A stretch of 49,555 bases of DNA from an uncultured Pseudomonadota bacterium (GCA_949290295.1 CASERH010000013.1:1-49555), one strand, 5' to 3'; positions 16,024 through 25,180 are shown, counted from the stretch's first letter. Notes: generated by a model not told the origin, from the letters alone. Numbers and translations are program-made.

Positions 16024-17369
16024 GCAACCTCCGTTTGGTGAGTTAATCCTTCTGTGATACTTGGTTCTGCTTTTTTGCCTATGCCTTGGTATTTGAAACC
16101 AGCTTCAACGGCCTTTTTAGCATCCAGCAGGTTGCGACAATCAACAATGTTCTTGTGGCGCATCAGCATGGAGGCTTTTTGCAAATCCAGCTCTCTAAAC
16201 TGTTTCCATTCTGTCAAAATGGCTAAGACATCGGCATCTTTCAGCGGTTGATACATATCGTCGGCATAGGTAATCTTGTTACCAAGCAGTTGACAGGCCG
16301 TGCCCATGGCTTTGGGATCGTAGGCAGTGATGTTGGCATTCTTTTCTAAAAGATTGGCAATAATTTCCATGGCAGGGGATTGGCGGCAATCATCGGTTCC
16401 ATCCTTAAAAGCAAGGCCTAATACTGCAATCTTAGGGTTTTCGATATCTTTGACGGTCTCTAAAATCCTTTCTGCCATCTGCTTCTTGCGGGCTTTGTTG
16501 CCCTCTATGGCGGCATTGATTAAGCTCATCTCAACATTATTTTGTCTGGCCATATATGCCATGGCCATGGTATCTTTGGGAAAACAACTCCCACCATAGC
16601 CGGGACCAGGATTCAGAAATTTGGGCCCGATACGGCTGTCTAGTCCCATGCCTTGGGCTACTTCCAAAACATCGGCTCCTGTTTTTTCGCAAAAATTTGC
16701 CATCTCATTAATATAGTGTATCTTGATGGCCAAAAATGCGTTAGACGCATATTTGATTGTTTCTGATGACCGACGTTTTACAAATAACATTCTGGTCTTG
16801 TCTGCAAATGGCTTGTACAATTCTTTGATGACATTGGCGGCTTTTTCTGTGTTGGCTCCTACTACAATGCGGTCCGGATTGAAAAAGTCGTGAATGGCAA
16901 AGCCTTCTCTTAGAAACTCGGGTAGTGAGACAACATCAAAGTCAGCAAATGGATTAGTTTTACGGATGATAGTTTCGACATCATCTCCGGTGCCGACTGG
17001 AACGGTAGATTTATTGGCAACAACCGTATAACCTGTTAGATATTGGGATAATTCTGTTGCTGCTGCGTAGATATATTTCATATCTGCTTCTTTTGTTACC
17101 GGGTGTGGAGGTGTACCAACTGCAATAATTACAATATCGGCATCTGCGACACCTTCTTTCATTGAGGTGGTAAAATGCAGGCGCCCTTCTTTAATGTTTT
17201 TCACAAACAATTCTTCTAGGCCGTCTTCGTACAAGGTCAATTTTCCTGCTTGGAGGCTTTCAATCTTTTCAACATTTTGGTCAATACAGATAACTTGGTT
17301 GCCAAGCTCTGCGAAGCCAACCCCTGAGGGTAAGCCTACATAGCCTGTTCCGATAATTCCGATTTTCAT
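16020..17369 (-). CDS. ugd: UDP-glucose 6-dehydrogenase family
   Basis: A 449-residue nucleotide-sugar dehydrogenase with the Rossmann motif GTGYVGLPSG at residues 7-16, VGTPPHP, an AEYASNA-like segment (IKYASNAFLAIK) and the catalytic cysteine in GPGYGGSCFPKDT. It oxidises UDP-glucose to UDP-glucuronate with NAD. The length agrees with the Ugd/TuaD group; a UDP-ManNAc dehydrogenase would be an alternative but the motifs fit Ugd better. It is the first gene of a two-gene operon with galE. Confidence 0.88.
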   Translation of the reverse strand: MKIGIIGTGYVGLPSGVGFAELGNQVICIDQNVEKIESLQAGKLTLYEDGLEELFVKNIKEGRLHFTTSMKEGVADADIVIIAVGTPPHPVTKEADMKYIYAAATELSQYLTGYTVVANKSTVPVGTGDDVETIIRKTNPFADFDVVSLPEFLREGFAIHDFFNPDRIVVGANTEKAANVIKELYKPFADKTRMLFVKRRSSETIKYASNAFLAIKIHYINEMANFCEKTGADVLEVAQGMGLDSRIGPKFLNPGPGYGGSCFPKDTMAMAYMARQNNVEMSLINAAIEGNKARKKQMAERILETVKDIENPKIAVLGLAFKDGTDDCRQSPAMEIIANLLEKNANITAYDPKAMGTACQLLGNKITYADDMYQPLKDADVLAILTEWKQFRELDLQKASMLMRHKNIVDCRNLLDAKKAVEAGFKYQGIGKKAEPSITEGLTHQTEVA

Positions 17370-17465
17370 AGTTCATGCCTTCTTATATTCACACTGCTGT
17401 GAGGATAAACAAATTCTTCTTGTTAGTCAATAGAACCCCTTAATCCAAGGGGGATAGATTGATGA

Positions 17466-17494
17466 TTGACTCGCTTATGATGAGTATTTATAGT
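17466..17494 (+). promoter_or_regulatory. Promoter of the patatin gene
   Basis: TTGACT at 17466-17471, a 17-base spacer and TATAGT at 17489-17494, about 33 bases before the chosen start. Confidence 0.6.
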
Positions 17495-17526
17495 AACTTA
17501 TTGTTATGGCTTGTGTGAGGAATTTT

Positions 17527-18372
17527 ATGATGAAAACAGGGCTGGTTTTGGAAGGCGGCGCCAAACGCGGGATTTATACGGCAGGTGTCTTGGATATCTT
17601 TATGGAACAGGGGGTTACTTTTGACGGAGTTATCGGGGTCTCTGCCGGTGCTATTCATGGCTGTTCTTTCGTGTCCGGACAGGTTGGGCGTAGTATCCGC
17701 TACAATCTTGAGTATGGCAATGATTATCGGTTTATGAGTTTTCGTTCTTGGCTCTTGAGTGGTAATATTGTCGATGTCAAATTCTGTTATCATGATTTGC
17801 CGGAAAAATTGGATCCATTTGACAATGAAACTTTTGAAAACTCTCCAACCAAGTTTTATGTTGTTTGCTCAAATGTTGAAACCGGCAGGCCTGAGTATAT
17901 TCATTGTCATAATATGACCTCTGAAATAGATTTTTTGCGTGCTTCCGCTTCATTGCCGCTGGTGTCTAGGATTGTGGAAGTCGGAGGCAAAAAACTTTTG
18001 GATGGTGGAATTTGCGATAGTATCCCGATTCAAGCGTTTATTAATATGGGATATGATAGAAATGTTGTCGTTCTGACGCGTCCAAATGGATATCGCAAAG
18101 GACCTTCTCATTTGCAATGGCTGACAAGACTTGTCTATCGTAAATATCCAAATTTTGTGAATGCCGTACTTCATCGGCATGAAATGTATAACCAAGAGCT
18201 TGATGAAATTGAACGGCTTGAAAAAGAAGGTAAGATATTTGTTTTGCGTCCAAGCAAAAAAATTAATATCTCTAAAATGGAATCTAATTTGGATATTGTT
18301 AAAGATATGTACGACCTGGGACGCCAAGATGCCCAAAGCGCTCTTACTCAAATAAAAGCTTTTCTTGCTTAA
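17527..18372 (+). CDS. Patatin-like phospholipase
   Basis: A 281-residue protein of the patatin family. LVLEGGAKRGIYTAGVLD gives the glycine-rich oxyanion loop, GVSAG the GxSxG nucleophile (about residue 41), and LLDGGI the catalytic Asp of the Ser-Asp dyad. Members hydrolyse acyl esters of phospholipids. No signal peptide is seen, so it is cytoplasmic or membrane-associated. The ATG at 17527 has GAGG six bases before it; an ATG 21 bases upstream lacks a site. It is transcribed alone from its own promoter and ends at a terminator. Confidence 0.88.
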   Translation: MMKTGLVLEGGAKRGIYTAGVLDIFMEQGVTFDGVIGVSAGAIHGCSFVSGQVGRSIRYNLEYGNDYRFMSFRSWLLSGNIVDVKFCYHDLPEKLDPFDNETFENSPTKFYVVCSNVETGRPEYIHCHNMTSEIDFLRASASLPLVSRIVEVGGKKLLDGGICDSIPIQAFINMGYDRNVVVLTRPNGYRKGPSHLQWLTRLVYRKYPNFVNAVLHRHEMYNQELDEIERLEKEGKIFVLRPSKKINISKMESNLDIVKDMYDLGRQDAQSALTQIKAFLA

Positions 18373-18378
18373 AAATAG

Positions 18379-18408
18379 AGCCCGAATAATTTCGGGCTTT
18401 AATTTTTT
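18379..18408. terminator. Bidirectional terminator
   Basis: AGCCCGAA at 18379-18386 pairs with TTCGGGCT at 18391-18398 and is followed by TTAATTTTTT; A-rich sequence on the other side allows use on both strands, between the patatin gene and the convergent SHOCT gene. Confidence 0.8.
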
Positions 18409-18769
18409 AAGCTTTTAGTATTTTTGCCTTTTCTTTTTGAAATTCTTCTTCTGTAATGGCGCCTTTTTCTTTCAGGGCGCCAAGTTTCTCCAGCAATTCC
18501 AGGTCCGCCAGAGCAGAGGGAGATATTGACGTTCCTTTTGAGGATGTGTCTTTTTCTATCCAGTTTTTGGGTTGCCAAATCAAAGAGAGAATAACTGCAA
18601 TTATCCATGTGATACCAACAAATAAAACTCCACACCAGCTTAGAATTGAAATGGTGGTAAGTTCACTGCCGCTAATGCCTCTGCGTTTGGCAATCATAAT
18701 TGGCACATATATTAACAAAAGGATTATACAGAGCCAAAAAAGCGCATATAACAAAAAAAGAATTACCAT
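18407..18769 (-). CDS. Membrane protein of superinfection-immunity type with C-terminal SHOCT motif
   Basis: A 120-residue protein with a hydrophobic helix at residues 3-26, a second pair of spans at residues 40-66 with the pattern SWCGVLFVGITWIIAVILSLIW, and a SHOCT-like C-terminus (LLEKLGALKEKGAITEEEF). The middle part resembles the superinfection-immunity membrane family (PF14373, from memory), named after a phage protein but common in bacteria. It is probably an inner-membrane protein. It follows the gene for another small membrane protein on the same strand with an 11-base gap. Confidence 0.65.
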   Translation of the reverse strand: MVILFLLYALFWLCIILLLIYVPIMIAKRRGISGSELTTISILSWCGVLFVGITWIIAVILSLIWQPKNWIEKDTSSKGTSISPSALADLELLEKLGALKEKGAITEEEFQKEKAKILKA

Positions 18770-18780
18770 TTTTTAGACTC

Positions 18781-19104
18781 TTAATTTTTAGTTTTTAGCT
18801 CAACATTGCCTTGGCTAATTTGCAATATGTCATACATTGCGACCCAAAATCCTATGCAGCCAAAGAAGAGAATTGCAAGAAATACTCCCCATGCCGGAAG
18901 TTTGCTTTTGTAGGATGAGGTTTTCAGTCTAACGGCAATAATTGTCATGACTATAGCAAGAGCGATATTTAATACCTGAAGTGTTCCGGTAAAATCGGGG
19001 CTGTCTACATCGGGACTGATGCCCAAAGCAAGTAAAACTTCGACTAAAACGACAACCAATGTTATCAGGAAGGAAACTCCAAGGTTTTTCCAGCTAAAAC
19101 TCAT
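18781..19104 (-). CDS. Small membrane protein (107 aa)
   Basis: Three hydrophobic segments (residues about 10-30, 42-60 and 72-92) joined by short loops. No family recognised. A 16-codon ORF immediately upstream ends in TGA overlapping this ATG, so its translation may be coupled to that reading frame. It lies in an apparent operon with the SHOCT membrane protein downstream. Confidence 0.6.
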   Translation of the reverse strand: MSFSWKNLGVSFLITLVVVLVEVLLALGISPDVDSPDFTGTLQVLNIALAIVMTIIAVRLKTSSYKSKLPAWGVFLAILFFGCIGFWVAMYDILQISQGNVELKTKN

Positions 19105-19151
19105 CTTCGTTCTTTTAATTCACTTAATTTTTCGAGTTTTTCTATATCCAT
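19101..19151 (-). CDS. 16-aa ORF resembling the first half of a SHOCT motif
   Basis: On the minus strand, ATG at 19151 opens a frame reading MDIEKLEKLSELKERR and then TGA, which overlaps the ATG of the next gene. GGAG lies about nine bases upstream. The sequence matches the first helix of the SHOCT motifs seen in other proteins here (LExLxxLKxKG). It may be a translational-coupling leader or the remnant of a SHOCT domain once fused to the downstream protein. Confidence 0.4.
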   Translation of the reverse strand: MDIEKLEKLSELKERR

Positions 19152-19253
19152 CAGAAATCTCCACTAAAAATATATTCACTCGTAGTAAGGCTAAAACTGA
19201 TGGCATCAGAAGTCAATTAATTTTATCTAAAAATAAACCGATAAATTAGTTTA

Positions 19254-19781
19254 TTAGGCTTTCTTATACTTTTTTGCCTTGTGCGTTTTTTTCGTTGGGC
19301 GTTTTTTTGAGAAATGTTCTCTGATTACTTCTTCTATTTTTTTTGCATCTTTGTTGTTCATTGCATATAAAGGAATTGAGAAAGAGCCAAATTGGCTTTT
19401 GGCAGAAATTTTTTGCATCAGAGTTAGATGATAGTTCCCGAGACTTCTTGGGGTGAGACGAAGTATCGATTTGCTAAAAATTCCTTTGCCAAGGCGAACT
19501 TTGCGAACAGAGCGAACAGATGCCCATGGCAAGGGAGCTGCTCGATCTATCTTAATAGAGTCTTCGCTGATGATTGCTAGAGGAAAAGGTAATAAAAAGA
19601 CAATGAGAGCTCCCATCATCGAGAGCAGGCAGCTACCGATAGCAAAGTAATATACTACAGGGTATTCAGGAAAAACGGTTAGGGTGAACAATATGGCTAA
19701 CGTTAGCAGTAATACGTTAAACAGCAAATATAAGCCTAACTTTTTGCGGCTGTAATAAAATTTTTTAACTGTGTTTTTCAT
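19254..19781 (-). CDS. Membrane protein with PH-like soluble domain (175 aa)
   Basis: Two adjacent transmembrane segments at about residues 17-65, then a soluble beta-rich stretch (EDSIKIDRAAPLPWASVRSV onward) and a very lysine-rich tail. The layout resembles the bacterial STM3941-like or PH-domain membrane families of unknown function. The ATG at 19781 was chosen because GGAGGAA lies just before it; the ATG four codons upstream would contain that ribosome binding site. A promoter lies directly upstream. Confidence 0.55.
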   Translation of the reverse strand: MKNTVKKFYYSRKKLGLYLLFNVLLLTLAILFTLTVFPEYPVVYYFAIGSCLLSMMGALIVFLLPFPLAIISEDSIKIDRAAPLPWASVRSVRKVRLGKGIFSKSILRLTPRSLGNYHLTLMQKISAKSQFGSFSIPLYAMNNKDAKKIEEVIREHFSKKRPTKKTHKAKKYKKA

Positions 19782-19809
19782 GGTTTCCTCCATATTTTTT
19801 TACTATTCT

Positions 19810-19837
19810 AGTATAAAAAAGATTATTATTTGGTGAA
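19810..19837 (-). promoter_or_regulatory. Promoter of the PH-like membrane-protein gene
   Basis: On the minus strand TTCACC (19837-19832) and TATACT (19815-19810) are separated by 16 bases, upstream of the gene starting at 19781. Confidence 0.45.
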
Positions 19838-19855
19838 TCTTTGCCGTGAAAAAAT

Positions 19856-20794
19856 TTAGCCTAAATAGCTTTTTAGTTGCGGATAGTGATGTATGATTTG
19901 CTTGATTTGTCTGTCGTTTTGCCCGCTGGCGGTATTTACCATTGCCAAAGTGAGCTCTGAGGTGAGTTTTAATTCTCTTTCGGGGTTGATATAAATCAGT
20001 TGTTTTAGGTTGTTTTCAACTATATCTATTGGTGTTCCCTGCAAAACGGCCATTGCCCAAAACCAGATGTCGTCTGCATTTGGCGCCAGGCGTTGGAAAA
20101 GCTTAACTTCTGTTACATCTCGGTATAAGCTGTGTGGTGGATATAGAACACCCCCCGCTCCGGTGAAAAAGTTGTGAAATGAGGCAAAATCGTGTGAAAT
20201 GCGGTGCTTCCATTTCTTGTAGGGCAAAATATTTCCATCTTTGTCAAACTGCAGTTTGTGGCCACGATGGCAGTGAACCGCTTTGGGGTTTCTCAAATAG
20301 CCGGCATACAAGAGTTCTAACCATGTTTGAGGGTAGTAAATGTCATCATCTGCCGTGACCAAAATGTCATTTTTATATTCTTTTAGCGCGGGAATGAGTT
20401 TTTTATATGAACGCAGGTTTTCTTTTACCCATTTGATGGTGAGCCCGTTGGCTTGCAATTTTAGGACTGAGCTTGGAACGTCTTTTTCCCGATTGGGAAA
20501 CTCTTCTTCTGACAGCCACAAAAGGACGGCATCAGGCTTTAGGCTTTGGTTGAGAAGCGAGTAAAGTGTAAAATGAATGTCATACATTCGTTGCGGAAAA
20601 GATGTTAGTGTTACGATTAGCTTGGGCGAGCGTTCGCTCTCCGTGACACCTTTGCCTTTGAAAGTATTTATTTCTTTTTGCACCGTAGCCTTGTCTATAT
20701 GCGGAAGGTAACGAATCTTTCCACGACGATAGTCATTTTCTGAGATTAAATGAAGAAATCTTAACGTCTTTAACCAAAGTTTGCCTAAATGCAT
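19856..20794 (-). CDS. Glycosyltransferase (family-2-like)
   Basis: A 312-residue cytoplasmic protein with a GT-A-type fold pattern: LIVTLTSFPQRMYDIHFTL near residue 59, the metal-binding DDD in DILVTADDDIYYP near residue 150, and NADDIWFWAMAVLQG near residue 240. This resembles short glycosyltransferases of LPS and capsule clusters that begin with SLTSxPxR. The gene is 10 bases downstream of msbA on the same strand, so it probably acts in lipid A-core or other LPS assembly. Sugar and linkage cannot be told. Confidence 0.75.
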   Translation of the reverse strand: MHLGKLWLKTLRFLHLISENDYRRGKIRYLPHIDKATVQKEINTFKGKGVTESERSPKLIVTLTSFPQRMYDIHFTLYSLLNQSLKPDAVLLWLSEEEFPNREKDVPSSVLKLQANGLTIKWVKENLRSYKKLIPALKEYKNDILVTADDDIYYPQTWLELLYAGYLRNPKAVHCHRGHKLQFDKDGNILPYKKWKHRISHDFASFHNFFTGAGGVLYPPHSLYRDVTEVKLFQRLAPNADDIWFWAMAVLQGTPIDIVENNLKQLIYINPERELKLTSELTLAMVNTASGQNDRQIKQIIHHYPQLKSYLG

Positions 20795-20804
20795 GGGAAA
20801 ATCC

Positions 20805-22568
20805 TTATGTTAACTGAGTTTTGTAGAGAGAGGCATAAATGCCGTTTTCTTTGTTTAATAATTCTTGGTGGGTTCCGCTTTCAACAATTTCTCCGTAGTT
20901 GATAACAACAATCTTGTCTGCATTATGCACTGTTGATAAGCGGTGGGCAATAATGAAAACCGTGCGGTCTTTCATTAGGTTATCAATGGCTTCTTGTACA
21001 ACAGCCTCCGATTTATTATCTAAGGCGGAAGTCGCTTCATCCAGTATTACTATCGGTGCATTTTTCAGAAAAGCTCTGGCAATGGCTATGCGTTGTTTTT
21101 GTCCCCCTGAAAGCAGAACGCCTCTTTCGCCTATTTGGGTGTCCAGACCATTATCCAGACTGTCAATAAATTCTTCCAGACAGGCTCCTTTCACTGCTCT
21201 GGCAATTTCTTCTGATGTGGCATTTTCTTTGCCAAGCAAGATATTTTCTCTGATGGTCCCGGCAAATAAGAAGTTGTCCTGAAAAACTATGGCTATTTTA
21301 TCTCTTAGTGAATTTAATTCAAAATCTCTGATATCAGCCCCATCAAAGAGGATCGCACCACTCTTTACATCATAAAAACGTGGCAGTAGGTTTACAAAAG
21401 TTGTCTTTCCTCCGCCGGAATTGCCAACCAAAGCTATCGTCTGGCCGACATTTATTTTCAAATTTATGTGTTTTAACACCGGTTTGTTTTTTACATACTC
21501 AAAGCAAACATCTTTATATTCAATGCTGTTGTTTATTCCTTTCAGTGCTTTGGCATTAGGACGATTGATAATGGTCGGGGTGGCTTCCAGCAGATTAAAA
21601 ACGCTTTCCATTGCTAAAAGTGACATCTGAACCGCGTTGTAGTTGTTGCCGATACTTTTTATTGGGTTGTAGAGCATAATGAGTGCTGTGATGAATGATA
21701 CAAAATTGCCGGCCGTGATTTGGTGCGTGACAATTAAGTAACTGCCAAGCCAGATGACTGCTGCAATCCCCAAAGATACTACAAAGTGCATGATGGGGGA
21801 GAGCATGCCGGTACGTTGTATCATCTTGATGCCTAGCTTAAACAGCGTACGTAAAGTCTCTTTAAAGCGATTCAATTGATATTCATATAGGTTATAAGAG
21901 GTAATGATGCGATTGCCACTATAAGTTTCATTGTAGTGTGTCATCACCAGGCCGCAAGAAAAAATGTTCTTATTAAAAATAGTCTTTAATTTACGGCGCA
22001 GAGTGGTTAGCGGGTAAAGAGCGCCAAGTAGCACTATGACTGCAACAATTGCCAGTTGCCAGGAATTGTAAAATAATACTCCAATCAAAGATAAAGATGA
22101 AAACACTCGGGTGGTGAAAAGTTTGAGGTTAGATAGCAGACCGTTGCAGGCGGCATCTACATTATTATTAAACATCTGTTGGATGTCGCCGGAGTTGTGC
22201 TTATCAAAAAAGTTGGCATCATAGTGCATCAGTTTGTAGAACAAATCTATTTTTACGTCATTGGCAATTTTGCGGCCAACCCAAGTATTAAGATAGGTGG
22301 CCGTGTAGTTGAGCAGACTCTGCAATACGCTAAAGACGATGATTAGGAGCGGGATAAACGAGGTGGAAGCGGTGTTTTTTTCCACCATCACAATATCCAT
22401 GTAGGGTTTTAGAGACCAAGCGATGACCGCATCCATTGAGCCAATCGGAATCGTAATTAAAACGGCAATTAATGCCCTGAATGTATAAGGCTTAACATAG
22501 GGATATATTTTGCTGTAGTTGCTTATAATGTAAGATGATTTTATCTTGTTGATGATTTTTTTGAACAT
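20805..22568 (-). CDS. msbA: MsbA-like lipid A exporter, ABC transporter
   Basis: A 587-residue half-transporter: six membrane segments in residues about 28-310, then an ATPase domain with Walker A GNSGGGKTT (about residue 378), signature LSGGQKQR and Walker B PIVILDEATSALD, with the switch His in IIAHRLSTV. This is the usual length for MsbA, which flips lipid A-core across the inner membrane. Other lipid-exporting ABC proteins share this architecture, so the name relies on context: pgpA directly upstream (stop and start abut) and a glycosyltransferase downstream. Confidence 0.82.
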   Translation of the reverse strand: MFKKIINKIKSSYIISNYSKIYPYVKPYTFRALIAVLITIPIGSMDAVIAWSLKPYMDIVMVEKNTASTSFIPLLIIVFSVLQSLLNYTATYLNTWVGRKIANDVKIDLFYKLMHYDANFFDKHNSGDIQQMFNNNVDAACNGLLSNLKLFTTRVFSSLSLIGVLFYNSWQLAIVAVIVLLGALYPLTTLRRKLKTIFNKNIFSCGLVMTHYNETYSGNRIITSYNLYEYQLNRFKETLRTLFKLGIKMIQRTGMLSPIMHFVVSLGIAAVIWLGSYLIVTHQITAGNFVSFITALIMLYNPIKSIGNNYNAVQMSLLAMESVFNLLEATPTIINRPNAKALKGINNSIEYKDVCFEYVKNKPVLKHINLKINVGQTIALVGNSGGGKTTFVNLLPRFYDVKSGAILFDGADIRDFELNSLRDKIAIVFQDNFLFAGTIRENILLGKENATSEEIARAVKGACLEEFIDSLDNGLDTQIGERGVLLSGGQKQRIAIARAFLKNAPIVILDEATSALDNKSEAVVQEAIDNLMKDRTVFIIAHRLSTVHNADKIVVINYGEIVESGTHQELLNKENGIYASLYKTQLT

Positions 22569-23048
22569 TTAGGCATTAATCCAATAGTTAAACAAATACA
22601 AGATAACACCGGCATAAAGTCCGGCAAAAATGTCATCTAACATCACCCCCCAGGCGTTGAGGATTTTTTTATCAGCCCAGCCAACAGGGAAAGGTTTGGT
22701 GATGTCAAAAACTCTAAAGAGCATAAAGCCCAAAAGATATAAGAGCCAGTTGTCTCCTTCAAACTGAAGGTAGTCTGCCACAAACAAAAAGGTGAGCATT
22801 TGGCCCGAAAACTCATCAATTACGACAAAAGAGGGATCATGACGGCTGGTTTTTAAGACTTCTCTTACACAAATGACCCCGATGATAAAGCTAACAACCG
22901 CAGCAATTGCCACGCCCAAAGTGCCATAGTAATAGGCAAAGAAAAATGCAAAAGGAATGGTGGCTAAAGAGCCCATGGTGCCCGGAGCTGCCGGCGCGTA
23001 GCCGATTTTGAAAAGAGAGGCTAGCAAAAATGAGAGTTTGTTAAACAT
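22569..23048 (-). CDS. pgpA: Phosphatidylglycerophosphatase A
   Basis: A 159-residue membrane protein of the PgpA family, with FVVIDEFSGQ, FRVFDITKPFPVGWADK and GVMLDDIFAGLYAG, the acidic motifs expected for this Mg-dependent enzyme. It removes phosphate from phosphatidylglycerophosphate to give phosphatidylglycerol. Three to four hydrophobic spans. First gene of an operon with msbA and a glycosyltransferase, so phospholipid and lipid A export genes are grouped. Confidence 0.9.
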   Translation of the reverse strand: MFNKLSFLLASLFKIGYAPAAPGTMGSLATIPFAFFFAYYYGTLGVAIAAVVSFIIGVICVREVLKTSRHDPSFVVIDEFSGQMLTFLFVADYLQFEGDNWLLYLLGFMLFRVFDITKPFPVGWADKKILNAWGVMLDDIFAGLYAGVILYLFNYWINA

Positions 23049-23214
23049 ACAATTTGCCTTATTAGGTTTGTTTCATTTACTTATTAAGTTAATATAGGCA
23101 TTATGATTTGGCAAGCGTTATCAGCATTTTTTCCGTTGCTTTTATAAAAAATGATAAATTTTGAAAAAAGTGCTTGAGAAAAAAAAATTTTGTGTTAAAA
23201 GGTTATTCCGTTAT

Positions 23215-23291
23215 CGGATTGTAGTTCAGCCTGGTAGAACGCTTCGTTCGGGACGAAGAGGTCGCTGGTTCGAGTCCAGTCAATCCGACCA
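23215..23291 (+). tRNA. tRNA-Pro (anticodon CGG)
   Basis: A complete 77-nt cloverleaf: CGGATTG acceptor strand pairs with CAATCCG, the loop TTCGGGA holds anticodon CGG, T-loop TTCGAGT, and CCA is encoded. The C1-G72 pair is typical of tRNA-Pro. A terminator follows. Confidence 0.95.
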
Positions 23292-23298
23292 CTAAAAG

Positions 23299-23324
23299 AC
23301 CACCCTTTGCGGGTGGTTTTTTTT
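23299..23324 (+). terminator. Terminator after tRNA-Pro
   Basis: ACCACCC at 23299-23305 pairs with GGGTGGT at 23311-23317 and runs into eight or more T. Confidence 0.85.
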
Positions 23325-23387
23325 GTAGATTGGATTGAGGAAAAGAGCCAGCGACCTCTGGGAAGAGACTTTTGGGGGTGGTTTTTG

Positions 23388-24902
23388 TTATTCCGCAAAA
23401 TTTCTAATCTCTAATATCCGTTCAAGATTGAAACTTCTTTGCTCTTGTCTTTGGGTGCAAAAGGCTTGCAGATTTTCTCCCTTGATGTGCAGGGGGATAA
23501 TTACTCGGCGGGAGATTTTACCATCAGCCTTTTGGTAGGAAATATCTATCTTTTGCCGCTTTTGCGCCGCCATTTGCAGGCGTTTAATCTTGTCTTGCAA
23601 GTTTGAGGGCGAACCATAAAGGTTCATAAACTCGCAGATCCGTTCATCGCACATGATGTGCCGTGGCAAAAGTTTGGTCTTGAGCCTTATTCCTTGCAAA
23701 GAGGTGCAGCGGCTGAGCGCCACGTATAACTGTCCGGGAGCAAATGTGCCGCGGCCGATATCTATGCAGACATTATCAAAGGTCTGCCCTTGGCTCTTGT
23801 GAATGGTGACAGCCCAAGCCAATCTCAACGGAAACTGGGTGAAGGAACCAGCCACATCAGAGATAATTTCTTTGCCGACCAGGGTGTATTTAAATATCTC
23901 CCAGGAGTAGGGAAAGACATCTACCAGTTTTGCGTTTGCCTGTAGCCTGACCGAAAGATAGCGGATTTTTTCTTCATTAAACTTGACCTCCTCGATTTGA
24001 CCTAAGCTGCCGTTGACCCAACGGCCTTTGAGGTCGTTGTTTAAAAACATAACTTGCGCACCTTCTTTGAGCTCTAAAATCTCTGAGGTTGGAAAATACT
24101 CGTTATTAAAAGATCCGTCTATAACCGCTTGTGACTTGTATGTTTTTGCGGGCAACAGTTCAAGTTTTTCTTTATTGATATTTTCGGCCATTTGGTTGGT
24201 GGCGGTTAGGGTAATGCAAAAGTCATTCTGATTTTCTTGGGCGGAAAATCTTTCATTTAGGGTATTTAGGTCTTGAGCGGTGGCTGTGTTGTCGCGAATG
24301 CGGCTTAAAAGCTCTACAAAGGCGGCATCTTTTTGGCGATAAATCTTGGTGAGCTCCACAACCTCAAGTGTGATTTTCCTAAACGCCTCGGCGCTAAAAA
24401 AATAAGGGGATGTATAGCGTGATGCAAAAAAAGCCCCTTCTTGATTGGTGATGACCGGCGGAAGCTGGTATAAATCTCCCACTAAAACCAGCTGCACCCC
24501 TCCGAAAGCCTGTTCAGAATCGGGGCCGTAAGTCCTCAAAAAAGTATCTATGCAATCGAAGAGATCAGCCCTCAGCATTGAAACTTCATCAATAATCAAA
24601 GTTTCCAGTTGCTTATAAATCCTTTTGGCACGGGGCGTGAATTCGTAATTGGTGATTTTTTCCGGTGTGATGTTGACGGGAAAAGAGAAAAAACGGTGAA
24701 TGGTTTGTCCATGCACATTCAGGGCGGCAACACCGGTGGGGGCTACCACGGCCATATTTTTTTTGCAGTTGGCAACCACATATTCAAGCAAGGTGGATTT
24801 GCCGGCACCGGCTTTGCCGGTGATGAATATGTGGCGAGAACTGTTATTAATAAGCTCAAAGGCTTGTTTGAACTGTGGGTTGATTTCCAGCTGAAGCGGC
24901 AT
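23388..24902 (-). CDS. Pif1-like DNA helicase
   Basis: A 504-residue protein of the SF1B Pif1/RecD-like group. Walker A is GKAGAGKST near residue 29, motif Ia is VVAPTGVAALNVHGQTIHRFF, Walker B is LIIDEVSML, motif III is LVLVGDLYQLPPV, and the C-terminal helicase motif reads VTIHKSQGQTFDNV...YVALSRC. Pif1-type enzymes unwind DNA 5' to 3'. The gene is transcribed toward tRNA-Pro and is divergent from slyX. Residues about 430-504 form an extra C-terminal part with no clear family. Confidence 0.88.
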   Translation of the reverse strand: MPLQLEINPQFKQAFELINNSSRHIFITGKAGAGKSTLLEYVVANCKKNMAVVAPTGVAALNVHGQTIHRFFSFPVNITPEKITNYEFTPRAKRIYKQLETLIIDEVSMLRADLFDCIDTFLRTYGPDSEQAFGGVQLVLVGDLYQLPPVITNQEGAFFASRYTSPYFFSAEAFRKITLEVVELTKIYRQKDAAFVELLSRIRDNTATAQDLNTLNERFSAQENQNDFCITLTATNQMAENINKEKLELLPAKTYKSQAVIDGSFNNEYFPTSEILELKEGAQVMFLNNDLKGRWVNGSLGQIEEVKFNEEKIRYLSVRLQANAKLVDVFPYSWEIFKYTLVGKEIISDVAGSFTQFPLRLAWAVTIHKSQGQTFDNVCIDIGRGTFAPGQLYVALSRCTSLQGIRLKTKLLPRHIMCDERICEFMNLYGSPSNLQDKIKRLQMAAQKRQKIDISYQKADGKISRRVIIPLHIKGENLQAFCTQRQEQRSFNLERILEIRNFAE

Positions 24903-24976
24903 CTCTTTTTCCGATTGTAAAATTTGAAAATGATGATAACATATCTGCCAGTTTGAACAAGCAGAAAGTGCCAGAT

Positions 24977-25180
24977 ATGCAACCAGATGACGAAAGATTT
25001 ATCAATATTGAAATGGCTTTGGCCAATGTTGAGCGGATGCTGGATGATTTGAACCAGGTGATTATTGAGCAGGGAAAGATGATAGAAAAACTCTCTTTGC
25101 AGAACCAATATTTGATGAACCTGGCAGAAAGTGATACGGTTAAACCCCAAAGCGAGGAGACCCCGCCGCCGCATTATTGA
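24977..25180 (+). CDS. slyX: SlyX-family protein
   Basis: A 67-residue coiled-coil protein ending in TPPPHY, the conserved end of the SlyX family, with a body of heptad-like leucines (FINIEMALANVERMLDDLNQ). SlyX has no known biochemical function. The ATG at 24977 gives the family's usual N-terminus; a TTG 24 bases upstream is possible but has no better ribosome binding site. Divergent from the helicase gene. Confidence 0.78.
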   Translation: MQPDDERFINIEMALANVERMLDDLNQVIIEQGKMIEKLSLQNQYLMNLAESDTVKPQSEETPPPHY

